A stretch of DNA of 64,000 nt, taken from contig NZ_QXPZ01000036.1 in assembly GCF_003664595.1 (NCBI RefSeq), positions 1 to 64,000 on the forward strand, read 5' to 3'. The DNA is from Atopobacter sp. AH10. Its GTDB lineage: Bacteria > Bacillota > Bacilli > Lactobacillales > Aerococcaceae. Positions 28,195 to 37,543 of the stretch are shown here, piece after piece. The notes below the pieces were generated by a model. It was not told the origin of the DNA. It searched no databases and worked only from the letters and a program-made list of their open reading frames with translations. Position numbers and translations under genes: made by a program. The stretch's first letter is position 1; every line of letters starts with the position of its first letter.

Positions 28195-29424
28195 CTATGC
28201 TTTAGCTTTATTCTTGTTTGCATGCTCTAGAATTGCTTCTTTCATGCGTTGCATTGCCCTTTCTAGAGTTTTCCGTGGCATAGCGAGATTCAAACGAACG
28301 TAGCCTTTCGCATTCCCTACAAAAAGATCATCCCCACCTTCTAAAAGAATACCTGCTTCATAAGCAAAGAAACGTGGTAGATCATCAATATCTCCCAAAT
28401 AGGCATTCAAGTTGACCCAAGCAAGATAGGTAGCTTGAGGAATTTCAAATTCTGCTAAAGGAAGTTCCTTAGCTAAGAAATCTTTGACATAGGAAAAATT
28501 TAAATCGAGATAGGTCTTTAATTGATCCAACCACTCTTCGCCCTCATCATAAGCCGCCTTGTGCGCCACGATAGACAAGGGGTTCACAAAACCTACATTT
28601 TTGTCCCTTAAAACAAATTGTTCTCTTAATTGAGGATCACGAATGATGATGTTAGAAAATTGTAGACCTGCCATATTAAAGACCTTACTAGCCGACATGC
28701 AGGTAATGAGTTTCTTATAATCTGTTAGTTTAGCCAGCGGAATATGTCGCACACCATGACGAAGAATATCGCAGTGAATTTCATCTGAAATCAACCACAA
28801 ATCATTCTCTTCAGCAATACGGATCACCCGTTCTAACTCTTCCTTAGTCCAAACTGTCCCAGATGGATTTTGAGGGTTGCACCAAATTAAAAGTTTCATC
28901 TCCTTTTGAGAAGCTTTTCTTTCCAAGTCTTCAAAATCAACCCTAAAGTGACCTGAATCAACAATTAACGGAGAACAATCGCAAGCAATTTGATTGTAGT
29001 CAACCGCATGTTTGAAGAAGCCATATGCCGGAGTCACCATCATCGCTTTTTCTTTTGGCTGGCAAATTAGTTCAACTAGTTGATACAAGGCTGGAATAAC
29101 CCCAGTAGAAAAACATAATTCTTCTCGTGGAAAAGACCAATCATATTTTTTTTGACACCATTTTGTTAGGGAGTTATGGTAGGCCGTGTCTAAGTTCATA
29201 ATGGTGTAGCCAAATATTTTCCGATCCAATCGTTTTTGAATAGCCTGACGAATGGGTTCTGCACAAGCAAATTCCATATCAGCAATCCACATCCGAATAA
29301 ATTCATCATCAGCATATGGAAACTTCATATCTGGACCGGCATGAAAAATAAAATCTCTAAAGCCATCCGTATTAATGGAATTGGTCTCTTGTCGATCAAT
29401 AATCTCATCAAAATCGTAACGCAT
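28195..29424 (-). CDS. MalY/PatB-like PLP C-S lyase (aminotransferase fold)
   Basis: Fold-type I PLP enzyme of 409 residues. NPQNPSGT is at 183-190, the YGFF aromatic segment at 134-137, SDEIHCD at 213-219, and the Schiff-base lysine in SASKVFNMAG is K247. This is the MalY/PatB group, whose members cleave cystathionine or cysteine conjugates (beta-lyase); some also act as aminotransferases or bind regulators. It is divergent from an XRE regulator gene, which may control it. Confidence 0.85.
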   Translation of the reverse strand: MRYDFDEIIDRQETNSINTDGFRDFIFHAGPDMKFPYADDEFIRMWIADMEFACAEPIRQAIQKRLDRKIFGYTIMNLDTAYHNSLTKWCQKKYDWSFPREELCFSTGVIPALYQLVELICQPKEKAMMVTPAYGFFKHAVDYNQIACDCSPLIVDSGHFRVDFEDLERKASQKEMKLLIWCNPQNPSGTVWTKEELERVIRIAEENDLWLISDEIHCDILRHGVRHIPLAKLTDYKKLITCMSASKVFNMAGLQFSNIIIRDPQLREQFVLRDKNVGFVNPLSIVAHKAAYDEGEEWLDQLKTYLDLNFSYVKDFLAKELPLAEFEIPQATYLAWVNLNAYLGDIDDLPRFFAYEAGILLEGGDDLFVGNAKGYVRLNLAMPRKTLERAMQRMKEAILEHANKNKAKA

Positions 29425-29551
29425 CTTCTCTTCTCCCTTTCAACACTTTCTTATTTGTAACCCCTTACATACAAGTATAGGCTATTTCAATAAAAAGTTA
29501 AAAAGGGGCTTTGTTTCCTTAAAGTAGAGTTCTATACCATAAAGTTTCTTT

Positions 29552-29634
29552 AAAATTGATTTATCCCCTTCTTTTCCCTATACTTAAACTTAAGGAGCAA
29601 GTTTCTAGCCCCCTCTATAGGGAAAATCAATTTT
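29552..29634 (+). repeat. Nested inverted repeat before XRE regulator gene
   Basis: Three stacked inverted repeats share one axis: AAAATTGATTT/AAATCAATTTT (29552-29562 and 29624-29634), CCCTATA/TATAGGG (29576-29582 and 29616-29622) and AAACTT/AAGTTT (29586-29591 and 29599-29604). The outer arm ends with a short T-run that abuts the ribosome site TTAGGAG of the regulator gene. It could be an mRNA structure that hides the ribosome site, a leaky terminator, or an operator array. Confidence 0.6.
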
Positions 29635-29648
29635 TAGGAGACTTCAAA

Positions 29649-30359
29649 ATGGAAAATATAAGCCCTATTGTCGGAGATAATATACGTTTCTATCGTAAGC
29701 GTGCCAATTTAACCCAAGAATCTCTTGGACTCAAAATTAATAAGGGTAAGGCGACTGTTGCCAAATATGAGAGTGGTCAAATTATTCTTGATATTCAGAC
29801 CCTATTTGATATTGCACAAGCTTTAGAGGTGACAGTGGATCAATTATTATATATACCAAAAGAAGAAGCTCCTCTCACGATTAGTCATTCCATTCCAAAT
29901 TTTTTCAGAACAGTTAATAAGTTCTATGTCTATTTTTACGATGGTAGGAATAAATCCTTGAACGAATCCGTCTTAATCACCAAGCCTTATCCACAAGAAA
30001 AAGGTGTATTCGAAGCTAAACTCTACTTTAATATTTCAGATGTCAGCCGTTACCAATTATGTGAGTATACCTATGTCGGTAGACTTGTACACTATGATGT
30101 GATCAGCATTTTTAGTCTTCAAAATAAAACAATGGCCATGGAAGAATTAAAAATATCCATCCCTGCCTCCTATAATGATGAAGAGGAAAAATTCGCCTTA
30201 TTTTCAGGGATTTCTTCCCGTCCTTTAATGCCAGTTACCTTCAAAATATTAGTCAGTAAGCGGCAAAAAACAAAAAATAAAGAACTCATTCGTCAACTAA
30301 AAATTTCTACATACGACCTGCAAATGATGAAATTTTATAATATGTTCACAGTCATATAA
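29649..30359 (+). CDS. XRE-family transcriptional regulator
   Basis: 236-residue DNA-binding protein. A Cro/C1-type helix-turn-helix covers about residues 5-65 (DNIRFYRKRANLTQESLGL, then KATVAKYESGQ, then LFDIAQALEVTVDQLL). The C-terminal 165 residues form an alpha/beta region that I do not recognise; it is rich in Tyr and Phe and could sense a ligand. The start is the ATG at 29649 with TTAGGAG 8 bases upstream, not the earlier in-frame start at 29556. It is divergent from the MalY-like gene. Confidence 0.8.
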   Translation: MENISPIVGDNIRFYRKRANLTQESLGLKINKGKATVAKYESGQIILDIQTLFDIAQALEVTVDQLLYIPKEEAPLTISHSIPNFFRTVNKFYVYFYDGRNKSLNESVLITKPYPQEKGVFEAKLYFNISDVSRYQLCEYTYVGRLVHYDVISIFSLQNKTMAMEELKISIPASYNDEEEKFALFSGISSRPLMPVTFKILVSKRQKTKNKELIRQLKISTYDLQMMKFYNMFTVI

Positions 30360-30410
30360 TCCTCCTTCCTTAAGCAGATCATTTTACAAAAGCTTCTTTA
30401 GCCTATACCC

Positions 30411-30416
30411 TATAAT
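30411..30416 (+). promoter_or_regulatory. -10 box of nitroreductase gene
   Basis: A perfect TATAAT 42 bases before the ATG; no clear -35 at standard spacing was found. AAGGAGG precedes the start codon. Confidence 0.5.
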
Positions 30417-30457
30417 TGTAAATCATTATTCTTGTTTTATAAGGAGGCTTTTCTATC

Positions 30458-31066
30458 ATGAATTCTCAACTCACACCACTACTAGAAAAACGTCGCTCTA
30501 TTTATGCCCTATCTAAAAATGTGACCACTAGCAAAAACGAATTGACTCAGCTAGTGAAAGATACAATCAAACATTCTCCTTCTGCCTTCAATAGTCAAAG
30601 TACTCGAGCAGCTATCCTTTTTGATCAGTCCCATGATAAATTATGGGATATCGTTTGGGATCACTTAAAAAGCGTTAATGCTGACGCTCCGCAAGAAGCC
30701 CTAGAAGCAACAAAAGCAAAAATAGATGGCTTCAAAGCAGCTTACGGCACTATTTTGTTTTTTGAAGACCAAGACACTGTTCACCAATTAGAAGAACAAT
30801 TCCCTCTCTATGCGGACAATTTTCAACCATGGTCAGAACAAGCTAATGGGGCTGCAAGTATGAATGTCTGGACCAGCCTAGCTGAACAAGGTATCGGAGC
30901 TTCCCTCCAACACTACAACCCTTTAATTGACGAAGATGTTAAAAAAGCTTTCCATCTTCCAAAATCTTGGCGCTTACGCAGTCAAATGCCATTTGGCGCC
31001 ATCGAAGCTGCTGCAGGCGATAAATCATTCCTGCCAATTGATAATCGTGTCCTAAGTTTTGACTAA
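30458..31066 (+). CDS. Nitroreductase family flavoprotein
   Basis: FMN-dependent oxidoreductase of 202 residues, of the fatty-acid/YtjD-like nitroreductase group (similar to Frm2/HBN1). The N-terminal EKRRSIYALSKNV, the HSPSAFNSQSTRA segment (45-57) that binds FMN phosphate, and the C-terminal LRSQMPFGAIEA are characteristic. These enzymes use NAD(P)H to reduce nitro compounds or quinones. The physiological substrate is unknown. Confidence 0.85.
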   Translation: MNSQLTPLLEKRRSIYALSKNVTTSKNELTQLVKDTIKHSPSAFNSQSTRAAILFDQSHDKLWDIVWDHLKSVNADAPQEALEATKAKIDGFKAAYGTILFFEDQDTVHQLEEQFPLYADNFQPWSEQANGAASMNVWTSLAEQGIGASLQHYNPLIDEDVKKAFHLPKSWRLRSQMPFGAIEAAAGDKSFLPIDNRVLSFD

Positions 31067-31226
31067 TTTTTTTATATCACCGCACACTGCCCAAATTATT
31101 CCAATGACGTCATTCTTCTGAACACATAGCTAAACATGCTAGTATTCTTGTTTTCTAGCTTTTACCCAACTAACACAAGTTGAGGGAAATAGGCTCTTGG
31201 ATCAGCCTACCCTCAATCAATAGATA

Positions 31227-31275
31227 AAAAAGCACGCCAAATCGTACGAATAAACGTACAATTGACGTGCTTTTC
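31227..31275. terminator. Two-tier palindromic terminator, repeat copy 2
   Basis: AAAAGCACGCCAA pairs with TTGACGTGCTTTT, with an inner CGTAC/GTACG pair, and T-runs occur on both strands. Read on the minus strand it matches the hairpin at 4983-5030 at most positions, including AGCACGTCAATTGTAC. It separates the convergent nitroreductase and pbuX genes. Confidence 0.8.
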
Positions 31276-31335
31276 TTTTTATAGAAAGGCCTTCTCCTAG
31301 CCCCTCTTCCTTATATTTTATCTCATCAAGTTTCC

Positions 31336-32634
31336 TTACTTTTCACTTCTACATCCGTGGAAGAAAAGATTCAATACAACTGCCGTAATTGTTCCTAAGA
31401 CAATTCCTGAGCCAGTAATCCAGCTTAAGCTGTCTGGTAATTGTGCAAATACTCCTGGAACAGCTGTCACACCTAAGCCTATTCCAACAGAGCAAGCAAT
31501 GATCATCATATTGCTCGAATCATCTTGATTGACTTGACCCAACATTTTAATTCCATATGCTAATACCGAACCAAACATACACAGCATAGCTCCACCGAGA
31601 ACTGGTTGAGGAATGATGGTCGCTAAAGCTCCTATTTTAGGAATAGACCCTGCTAATAGCATTAAAATAACCATGTTGAACATAACAGCACGTTTCTTGA
31701 CCCCTGACATTTGAATCAAACCAACATTTTGAGAATAGGTCGTGTAAGGGAATGTATTGACCAAAGCCCCCAACATGACGGCTAAACCTTCTGATAGGTA
31801 GCCTCTCCGTAAATCTTCCTCTTTGATGGCTTGCTTTGTGATATCTCCCAAAACGTAATAAACCCCTGTGGATTCAATGATCGACACAATCGCCACAATA
31901 GACATAGTCACAATACTCGGAAAATCGAATTTAAAAGTGCTTAAGTGAAATGGACTTGGTAATTGCACCCAGTGAGCCTCTGCGATAGGACTTAAATCGA
32001 CCATCCCCAATGCCGCGCTAGCCAAAGTCCCTAATAACAAGCCAATTAAAATAGCAATAGATTGCAAAAATCCTTTAGAGAAGCGATAGAGGCATAAAAT
32101 AACCAAGAAAGTTAAAAAAGCAACTGCCAAGTTCTTTAATGAACCAAAATCTTTAACCCCTTGGCCACCTGCTATATGGTTCATCGCTACTGGCATCAAT
32201 GTTACCCCGATAAGAGTGACCACTGATCCCATGACGACTGGCGGGAAGAAGCGGTTCAATTTAGCAAAAATTGGCGCTAAAAGCATGACGACTAATCCAG
32301 AAACGAAAACTGCTCCATACATCACACCGATCCCCTTTGTTTGACCGATATGGATCATGGGAGATACGGCAGTAAAGGTACAGGCTAAAACTACCGGTAA
32401 GCCAATGCCAATATAACGTCCCCTATATACTTGCAGGAAAGTTGCCAATCCAGACATCATAATATCTGCGGCTACTAGATAGGTAGTTTGCGCTATAGTC
32501 ATCTTTAAGGCCGAAGCCACTATCAAAGGAACAATGACTGCTCCGGCGTACATGGCTAGCAAGTGTTGAATCCCTAAAATAATATTACGAGGATCTTTCA
32601 TGTGTTCGAAATGATTACTTGTTTGTTCCTTCAT
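31336..32634 (-). CDS. pbuX: Xanthine permease (NCS2 family)
   Basis: Purine uptake transporter of 432 residues with about fourteen hydrophobic segments. The early GIQHLLAMYAGAVIVPLIVA (21-40) and the ESTGVYYVLGD segment (about 254-264) are NCS2 signatures of the xanthine/uracil permease group. It follows xpt by 12 bases in one operon, which supports xanthine as substrate. Confidence 0.93.
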   Translation of the reverse strand: MKEQTSNHFEHMKDPRNIILGIQHLLAMYAGAVIVPLIVASALKMTIAQTTYLVAADIMMSGLATFLQVYRGRYIGIGLPVVLACTFTAVSPMIHIGQTKGIGVMYGAVFVSGLVVMLLAPIFAKLNRFFPPVVMGSVVTLIGVTLMPVAMNHIAGGQGVKDFGSLKNLAVAFLTFLVILCLYRFSKGFLQSIAILIGLLLGTLASAALGMVDLSPIAEAHWVQLPSPFHLSTFKFDFPSIVTMSIVAIVSIIESTGVYYVLGDITKQAIKEEDLRRGYLSEGLAVMLGALVNTFPYTTYSQNVGLIQMSGVKKRAVMFNMVILMLLAGSIPKIGALATIIPQPVLGGAMLCMFGSVLAYGIKMLGQVNQDDSSNMMIIACSVGIGLGVTAVPGVFAQLPDSLSWITGSGIVLGTITAVVLNLFFHGCRSEK

Positions 32635-32646
32635 TATCTAGCTCTC

Positions 32647-33231
32647 CTATTCATCCCCATCAACAAAAGTCACTTGTCCATCTTCAAGTGATTGAATCCG
32701 ACAAATGGAATACACATCTAGACCCATTTCTTCTAATAACTGACGACCTGGTTGAAAAGACTTTTCAATGACAATTCCCACACCTGCAACTGTAGCGCCA
32801 GCCTGACGAGCAATACTAACAAGCCCCTTTGCAGCTTCTCCATTCGCTAAAAAATCGTCAATAATTAAGATATGATCATCTTTGTTAATGTACTGTTTGG
32901 AAACAATGACATCGCTATCAGTGTTTTTGGTATAAGAATGAACTAATGCATGATATCTTTCTTGATTTTTCAAGGTTGAAGGCACAGTTTTCTTTGCAAA
33001 CAACATAGGAACATTGAAACGATTGGCAACCATAATGGCAGGCGCTATCCCACTAGCTTCTATGGTCATGACCTTAGTAATTTTACGGTCTTTAAAGTGC
33101 TCATACATTAACTTTTCAACCGCATTAACTACAGCAGGATCAATCTGATGGTTTAAGAAGGAATCAACCTTTAAAACATTATTCGGGTAAACCTTTCCAT
33201 CCTTCAAAATGCGTTCCTTCAAGTAATTCAT
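32647..33231 (-). CDS. xpt: Xanthine phosphoribosyltransferase
   Basis: Salvage enzyme that makes XMP from xanthine and PRPP (194 residues). The PRPP-binding motif ILIIDDFLANGEA is at 121-133, and KVDSFLNHQIDP (21-32) is typical of Xpt. The start is the ATG at 33231 after AAAGGTG; the in-frame ATG at 33264 would add eleven non-conserved residues. It is co-transcribed with pbuX from a PurBox promoter. Confidence 0.95.
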   Translation of the reverse strand: MNYLKERILKDGKVYPNNVLKVDSFLNHQIDPAVVNAVEKLMYEHFKDRKITKVMTIEASGIAPAIMVANRFNVPMLFAKKTVPSTLKNQERYHALVHSYTKNTDSDVIVSKQYINKDDHILIIDDFLANGEAAKGLVSIARQAGATVAGVGIVIEKSFQPGRQLLEEMGLDVYSICRIQSLEDGQVTFVDGDE

Positions 33232-33302
33232 TTTCCCACACCTTTCTTTTATTCTTGGCTCCATTATACGCTGTTATACTCAAAAATTCATCGGTAAGAA
33301 GA

Positions 33303-33348
33303 ATTATAGCGAATAGTTATAGCTATATCTAGTTATTCGTTCGGTTTT
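33303..33348 (-). promoter_or_regulatory. xpt-pbuX promoter with PurBox
   Basis: On the minus strand AAAACCGAACGAAT (33348-33335) matches the PurR PurBox consensus AWWWCCGAACWWT at most positions. It is followed by a -35 TAGATA (33331-33326), a 17-base spacer and a perfect -10 TATAAT (33308-33303). A second, weaker inverted box (CTATTCGCTAT) overlaps the -10. PurR acts on such boxes in response to PRPP. No purine riboswitch sequence is present in the leader. Confidence 0.7.
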
Positions 33349-33376
33349 TACTGGCTTTTTTTCTGATAAAAAAAAA

Positions 33377-33406
33377 GAATGCCCTATCCCTTGATAGTAA
33401 GCATTC
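33377..33406 (-). terminator. Terminator after yacL
   Basis: Stem GAATGC-TTACTATC with GATAG-GGCATTC on the minus strand, followed by nine T residues. It separates yacL from the xpt promoter. Confidence 0.85.
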
Positions 33407-33422
33407 CTTCCATTCATTTTAG

Positions 33423-34529
33423 TTATTTTCCTTCTAATTTGGCAAAAATCATCCGCCCTGCAGCAGTCTGAAGAGAACTTGTCACTTCAACATCGACATT
33501 TTCTCCGATATGTCCTTGCCCGTCTTCGACAACAATCATGGTACCATCTGCTAAGTAAGCCACCCCTTGACGCCGTTCTGTCCCGCTCTTAACAACCGTG
33601 ACATTCATCTTTTCACCAGGGATAACAATCGGTTTGACAGCATTAGCTAGCGCATTAATATTCAATACTGATACACCTTGAAATTCGCTAACTTTATTTA
33701 AATTAAAATCATTCGTCACGACAGTTCCGTCGAGTTCTTTAGCCAAGTGAATTAATTTACTGTCCACTTCTGGCACATTTTCATAGTCGCCTTCCCACAT
33801 TTCTACATCGACATCTTCCAACTTTTGTAAGTCGTTCAAGATGTCTAGCCCTCTACGCCCCTTGGAACGTTTTAGGCTATCCGATGAATCAGCTATCAAT
33901 TGTAACTCCTTTAAGACAAAGTTTGGAATCAAAATAGTTCCTTCTAAGAAACCTGTTTTCAAAATATCCTGAACCCGTCCGTCAATAATAACAGAAGTAT
34001 CCAAAATTTTTGGCCCTATTAAAGCTTGTTTTTTCTCCTTAGAAAGTATGAGAGCATCATGTTTTTCAGCATCTTTTGCTTCTTTATGGGCTTTCTTTCT
34101 TGAATATTGCAACAAAGCAAGAATGTCATTCATTCGAGTAGTTGTAGACTTGTAGCCTAAATAACTAAATCCTACTGCTAAAATAGGTGGAACAACCTGA
34201 CTAACAATTGGCAATCGAAAGGCTGTAATCGCAAAAGAAATCAAGGTGGCTAATAAAAGCCCGATGACAATTCCTGTAATTCCCAATATAAGATTTGCTA
34301 TAGACACTTTTTCAATATAGGCATCTGCCCTATCCAAGAGTTCTAGAATAAAATTCATACACACAAAAGATAATAAATAAAAAATAAGTGCACCAATCAA
34401 GATGTTAATGACAATATGATTGAAAGGTAGTTGAGAAAATCCCACAGTTTGCCAAAAAGCTGGCAGGTAGGATCCCCCTAAACTTCCTCCAATCAGTAAG
34501 AAGATAATACGAATGAGTCTTTTCCTCAT
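33423..34529 (-). CDS. yacL: PIN/TRAM domain membrane protein YacL
   Basis: Predicted membrane-anchored ribonuclease-like protein (368 residues). Four hydrophobic segments occupy residues 5-125. A cytoplasmic PIN domain (about 172-290) carries the acidic residues D177 (ILDTSVIIDGR) and D183, and a later TNDFN motif. A C-terminal TRAM domain (about 300-365) suggests RNA binding. Its precise role is not established. Downstream of radA, as in other Firmicutes. Confidence 0.88.
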   Translation of the reverse strand: MRKRLIRIIFLLIGGSLGGSYLPAFWQTVGFSQLPFNHIVINILIGALIFYLLSFVCMNFILELLDRADAYIEKVSIANLILGITGIVIGLLLATLISFAITAFRLPIVSQVVPPILAVGFSYLGYKSTTTRMNDILALLQYSRKKAHKEAKDAEKHDALILSKEKKQALIGPKILDTSVIIDGRVQDILKTGFLEGTILIPNFVLKELQLIADSSDSLKRSKGRRGLDILNDLQKLEDVDVEMWEGDYENVPEVDSKLIHLAKELDGTVVTNDFNLNKVSEFQGVSVLNINALANAVKPIVIPGEKMNVTVVKSGTERRQGVAYLADGTMIVVEDGQGHIGENVDVEVTSSLQTAAGRMIFAKLEGK

Positions 34530-34556
34530 CCTCTCCTCTCCTTTCTTTTTTTATTT

Positions 34557-35927
34557 TTAACGTTTAAACACTTGTCGAATAACCTGATTCACCGTTCGTA
34601 CAGGCAATACTTCAATGGATGTCGATTTGTTTTGGAAACGGTTATTCTGAGGGACAAAAATACGCTTAAAACCTAATTTTTCCGCTTCGTAAATGCGCTC
34701 ATCTATGCGATTGACCTGACGAATTTCTCCAGCCAAACCAATTTCGCCAACAAAGCAATCAGTTTCTTTGGTTTCTTGATCATAGTAACTGGATACAATA
34801 CTCATCGCAATAGCTAAATCAATAGCTGGCTCATCTAAGCGTAATCCCCCAGTTGACTTAAAATAAGCATCTTGGTTTTGTAGGAAAAGACCTGCCCTTT
34901 TTTCCAATACAGCCATGAGTAAAGTAGCCTTGTTTAAATTAATACCGCTCGTTGTCCGTCTAGCATTGCCAAAAGCAGTTGGGGTCACCAAACATTGCAC
35001 TTCTGACAAAATTGGGCGACTTCCTTCTAAAGAAACAGCAACTGCTGAACCAGAAGCCTCTGCTAAACGCTCATCTAAGAATAAACCTGATGGATTAGTC
35101 ACTTCAGTCAAACCTTGACTGGTCATTTCAAATACACCTATTTCATTAGTTGCACCGAAACGATTTTTTACCGATCTTAAAATACGAAAAGATTGGAATT
35201 TTTCCCCTTCTAAATAAAGTACCGTATCGACCATATGTTCCAACATACGAGGACCAGCTATATTTCCTTCCTTTGTAACATGACCAACGATAAAAGTAGC
35301 CACATTCAGAGATTTTGCCAACTTCATAAAGCTAGCTGTAGCCTCCCTTACATTAGAAACAGAACCTTGCATCCCCGCCACATCTGGGTCTTGCATCGTT
35401 TGAATAGAATCCACTATCAAGAGTTTAGGCTGAACTGATTCGACCACTTGAACCACACGATCTAACTGACTATCCGAATAAACCAAGACCTCCTGGCTAC
35501 TCACCGCCATTCGTTCTGCTCGAAGTTTAATTTGGTGTTCGCTTTCTTCTCCAGATACATAAAGGACTTTTTCTCCTCTATTAGCCATTTGCGCAGCCAC
35601 TTGAAGGAGCAAGGTAGATTTTCCAATCCCAGGATCTCCACCAATCAACACCAGAGAGCCAGGGACTAAACCTCCACCTAGAACCCTATCCAATTCTTTA
35701 TTTTCAGTAGTTAAGCGTTCTACTTCCTGACCACTAATCTCTTTCATGGCTTGAGGTCTACTATTATAGCGAGAGATGCTTTTTGAAGAAGTTATCGTTG
35801 CTTCTTGTGGCGTAAATGCCTTTAGCGCATCCCATTCCCCACAATTCGGGCATTTCCCCATCCACTTAGGCGATTCATACCCACATTGATCGCATAAATA
35901 AATCGTTCTTGCCTTCTTCTTTGCCAT
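34557..35927 (-). CDS. radA: DNA repair protein RadA
   Basis: 456-residue helicase-like recombination protein that promotes branch migration. The zinc finger is C12, C15, C26, C29; the Walker A GGDPGIGKSTLL lies near residue 96; the RadA-specific KNRFG is near 254; the C-terminal third is a Lon-like domain. It also supports natural transformation in Firmicutes, consistent with comC and sigH here. Lies between dut and yacL. Confidence 0.97.
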   Translation of the reverse strand: MAKKKARTIYLCDQCGYESPKWMGKCPNCGEWDALKAFTPQEATITSSKSISRYNSRPQAMKEISGQEVERLTTENKELDRVLGGGLVPGSLVLIGGDPGIGKSTLLLQVAAQMANRGEKVLYVSGEESEHQIKLRAERMAVSSQEVLVYSDSQLDRVVQVVESVQPKLLIVDSIQTMQDPDVAGMQGSVSNVREATASFMKLAKSLNVATFIVGHVTKEGNIAGPRMLEHMVDTVLYLEGEKFQSFRILRSVKNRFGATNEIGVFEMTSQGLTEVTNPSGLFLDERLAEASGSAVAVSLEGSRPILSEVQCLVTPTAFGNARRTTSGINLNKATLLMAVLEKRAGLFLQNQDAYFKSTGGLRLDEPAIDLAIAMSIVSSYYDQETKETDCFVGEIGLAGEIRQVNRIDERIYEAEKLGFKRIFVPQNNRFQNKSTSIEVLPVRTVNQVIRQVFKR

Positions 35928-35968
35928 CTTTTTCTCTCAGCTCCCTGATTCTTCTTTATCCTTTCAAC

Positions 35969-36508
35969 TTAGCGTTTAGATGAACCAAATCCACCTGTAC
36001 GTTCACGGTCAACACTTTGATCTCCATCCGCTTTAAGAAATGGAAGAAAAATACCTTGTCCAATGCGTTCGCCTTTTTTTATGGTATAATCTCGTAACCC
36101 ATAGTTCATCAACTGAAATTGAATATGCCCTTCATTATTTGGGTTGTTATAATAATCACTATCTACAATTCCAACCCCATTCGGCAAAATTAAGCGATGT
36201 TTCAATGGATTGCTAGAACGATTGGCAAGTTGTAAATACTCATCGTCCCCCATATACGCCTTGATTCCTGTTGGCACTAGACGAGGTTTGAGCAATTGAT
36301 CGACTTCTTCCTCATGACATTTTGCTCCATCAAAAAAAGCTTTGATTTGCCCTAAAGAATACATAAACAATAATTTCCAAAATGACGGCAAAACTATCTC
36401 TTCAGCCGCTTCAAAATCATATCCAGCTGCCGTTTTGGTTTGACGTTGTGGTAAATGGATATTCTTTTCTGCATAAGCCTCCACAACTTCAAATCCTCTT
36501 TTTCTCAT
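35969..36508 (-). CDS. dut: dUTP diphosphatase
   Basis: Trimeric dUTPase fold (179 residues), which hydrolyses dUTP to dUMP and keeps uracil out of DNA. Motifs in order: AGYDFEAA (28-35), ANRSSNPLKH (94-103), NGVGIVDSDYY (109-119), ERIGQGIF and the C-terminal lid RTGGFGSS. An insert between motifs 1 and 2 (about 45-85) makes it longer than the 145-residue classical enzyme, as in other Firmicute chromosomal dUTPases. First gene of dut-radA-yacL. Confidence 0.93.
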   Translation of the reverse strand: MRKRGFEVVEAYAEKNIHLPQRQTKTAAGYDFEAAEEIVLPSFWKLLFMYSLGQIKAFFDGAKCHEEEVDQLLKPRLVPTGIKAYMGDDEYLQLANRSSNPLKHRLILPNGVGIVDSDYYNNPNNEGHIQFQLMNYGLRDYTIKKGERIGQGIFLPFLKADGDQSVDRERTGGFGSSKR

Positions 36509-36675
36509 ATTCTCACCTCCTTTAATGATAGCTAGTAAATAGTAAGCTTATACCCCTAAGCAGAAAAACTCTCCCTCTAAAAAGCTAGAAACAACCGCAA
36601 CAAATGCATTCACTCATTGCGCTTTTCTTTAAAGTTTGATTCAAGCTCTAAAAAACTACGACAAGCTTTTGTCCA

Positions 36676-37383
36676 TTAAGCTGGTTGACGACTTACCCTT
36701 TTAAAACTAGGTTGATCTTGTTGATTAAATTGGTCAAAATGATAGGAAAATTGCACAACTAGTTTCTTCTTTCCGTTATAACCTAAGACCCGAATTGACG
36801 ATATACGATGATCCTTTACACTAATATGGGTTCTTATAGATAAAGTACGCACACTAGCCCCTGCTTGATTCAATTCTCTCAAAAATTGTGATACTTCAGA
36901 ACGCTTAGTGAGTTGCAATTCACCAATCCATTCCTTTCCCTGAGTTTGGAAAGTCATATTCTTCAGTTGATGCAAGATCAACTTATTTCCATCACTATAA
37001 CTCAAACTGACAATATTTCTAAGCACCGTCTTAGGTTCCAAAGAATGCTGCCATTGACCAGATCTTTGATGATAGTAAGCTTCCTTTCCGTTAGAAACTA
37101 CCTCAATCTTATCAGCAAAGCGTCCATTCTTCTTATCAATTCTTGCACCTTCTCCAGAGCCATTTTCAAACAAACTCCCATTAGAAATGGTCTTGTCTGT
37201 CACATCCCCTGAATTGGCATCATAGTCTTCACGACGATATAAAAAGTGATAATTGTGAATATTGACGACCGATTGTTTTAACTGCTTAGGGAGCTTTTTT
37301 TCATCTAATGGTGCTTGACAAGCTGACAAAAAGATGATTAAAAGTCCCAAAAGACCTGCAATTCGCCATGCCCCTTGTTTCAT
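36676..37383 (-). CDS. Lipoprotein of unknown function
   Basis: 235-residue secreted lipoprotein. The signal peptide has a basic start (MKQGAWR), a hydrophobic core and the lipobox LSAC, with the cysteine near residue 22. The mature part has no motif I can name; the pattern (SVVNIHNYHFLYRRE, a SNGKEAYYHQRSGQW stretch and a beta-rich end) recalls DUF6612/LppX-like lipoproteins, but that is only an impression. The start chosen is the third in-frame ATG (37383), which has GAGGGG in good position. It stands alone between dut and the divergent ECF cluster. Confidence 0.7.
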   Translation of the reverse strand: MKQGAWRIAGLLGLLIIFLSACQAPLDEKKLPKQLKQSVVNIHNYHFLYRREDYDANSGDVTDKTISNGSLFENGSGEGARIDKKNGRFADKIEVVSNGKEAYYHQRSGQWQHSLEPKTVLRNIVSLSYSDGNKLILHQLKNMTFQTQGKEWIGELQLTKRSEVSQFLRELNQAGASVRTLSIRTHISVKDHRISSIRVLGYNGKKKLVVQFSYHFDQFNQQDQPSFKRVSRQPA

Positions 37384-37543
37384 TTTCATACCCCTCTTCA
37401 TATCCTTATGACTTAGTTTACCATATTCTTCTTAATGATTAGATCAATTTCATTCTTTTTTAGAAAAATCCAATCCCTCTAAACTTTTTCAAACTTATCT
37501 TATTCCATATTGACTTTTTCCTAGATAAGCTTCTCTAGTTAGA

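Noticed and set aside
33232-33348. Purine riboswitch upstream of xpt
   Set aside because: The conserved loop sequences of the purine aptamer are not present on the minus strand; a PurBox promoter explains the region better.
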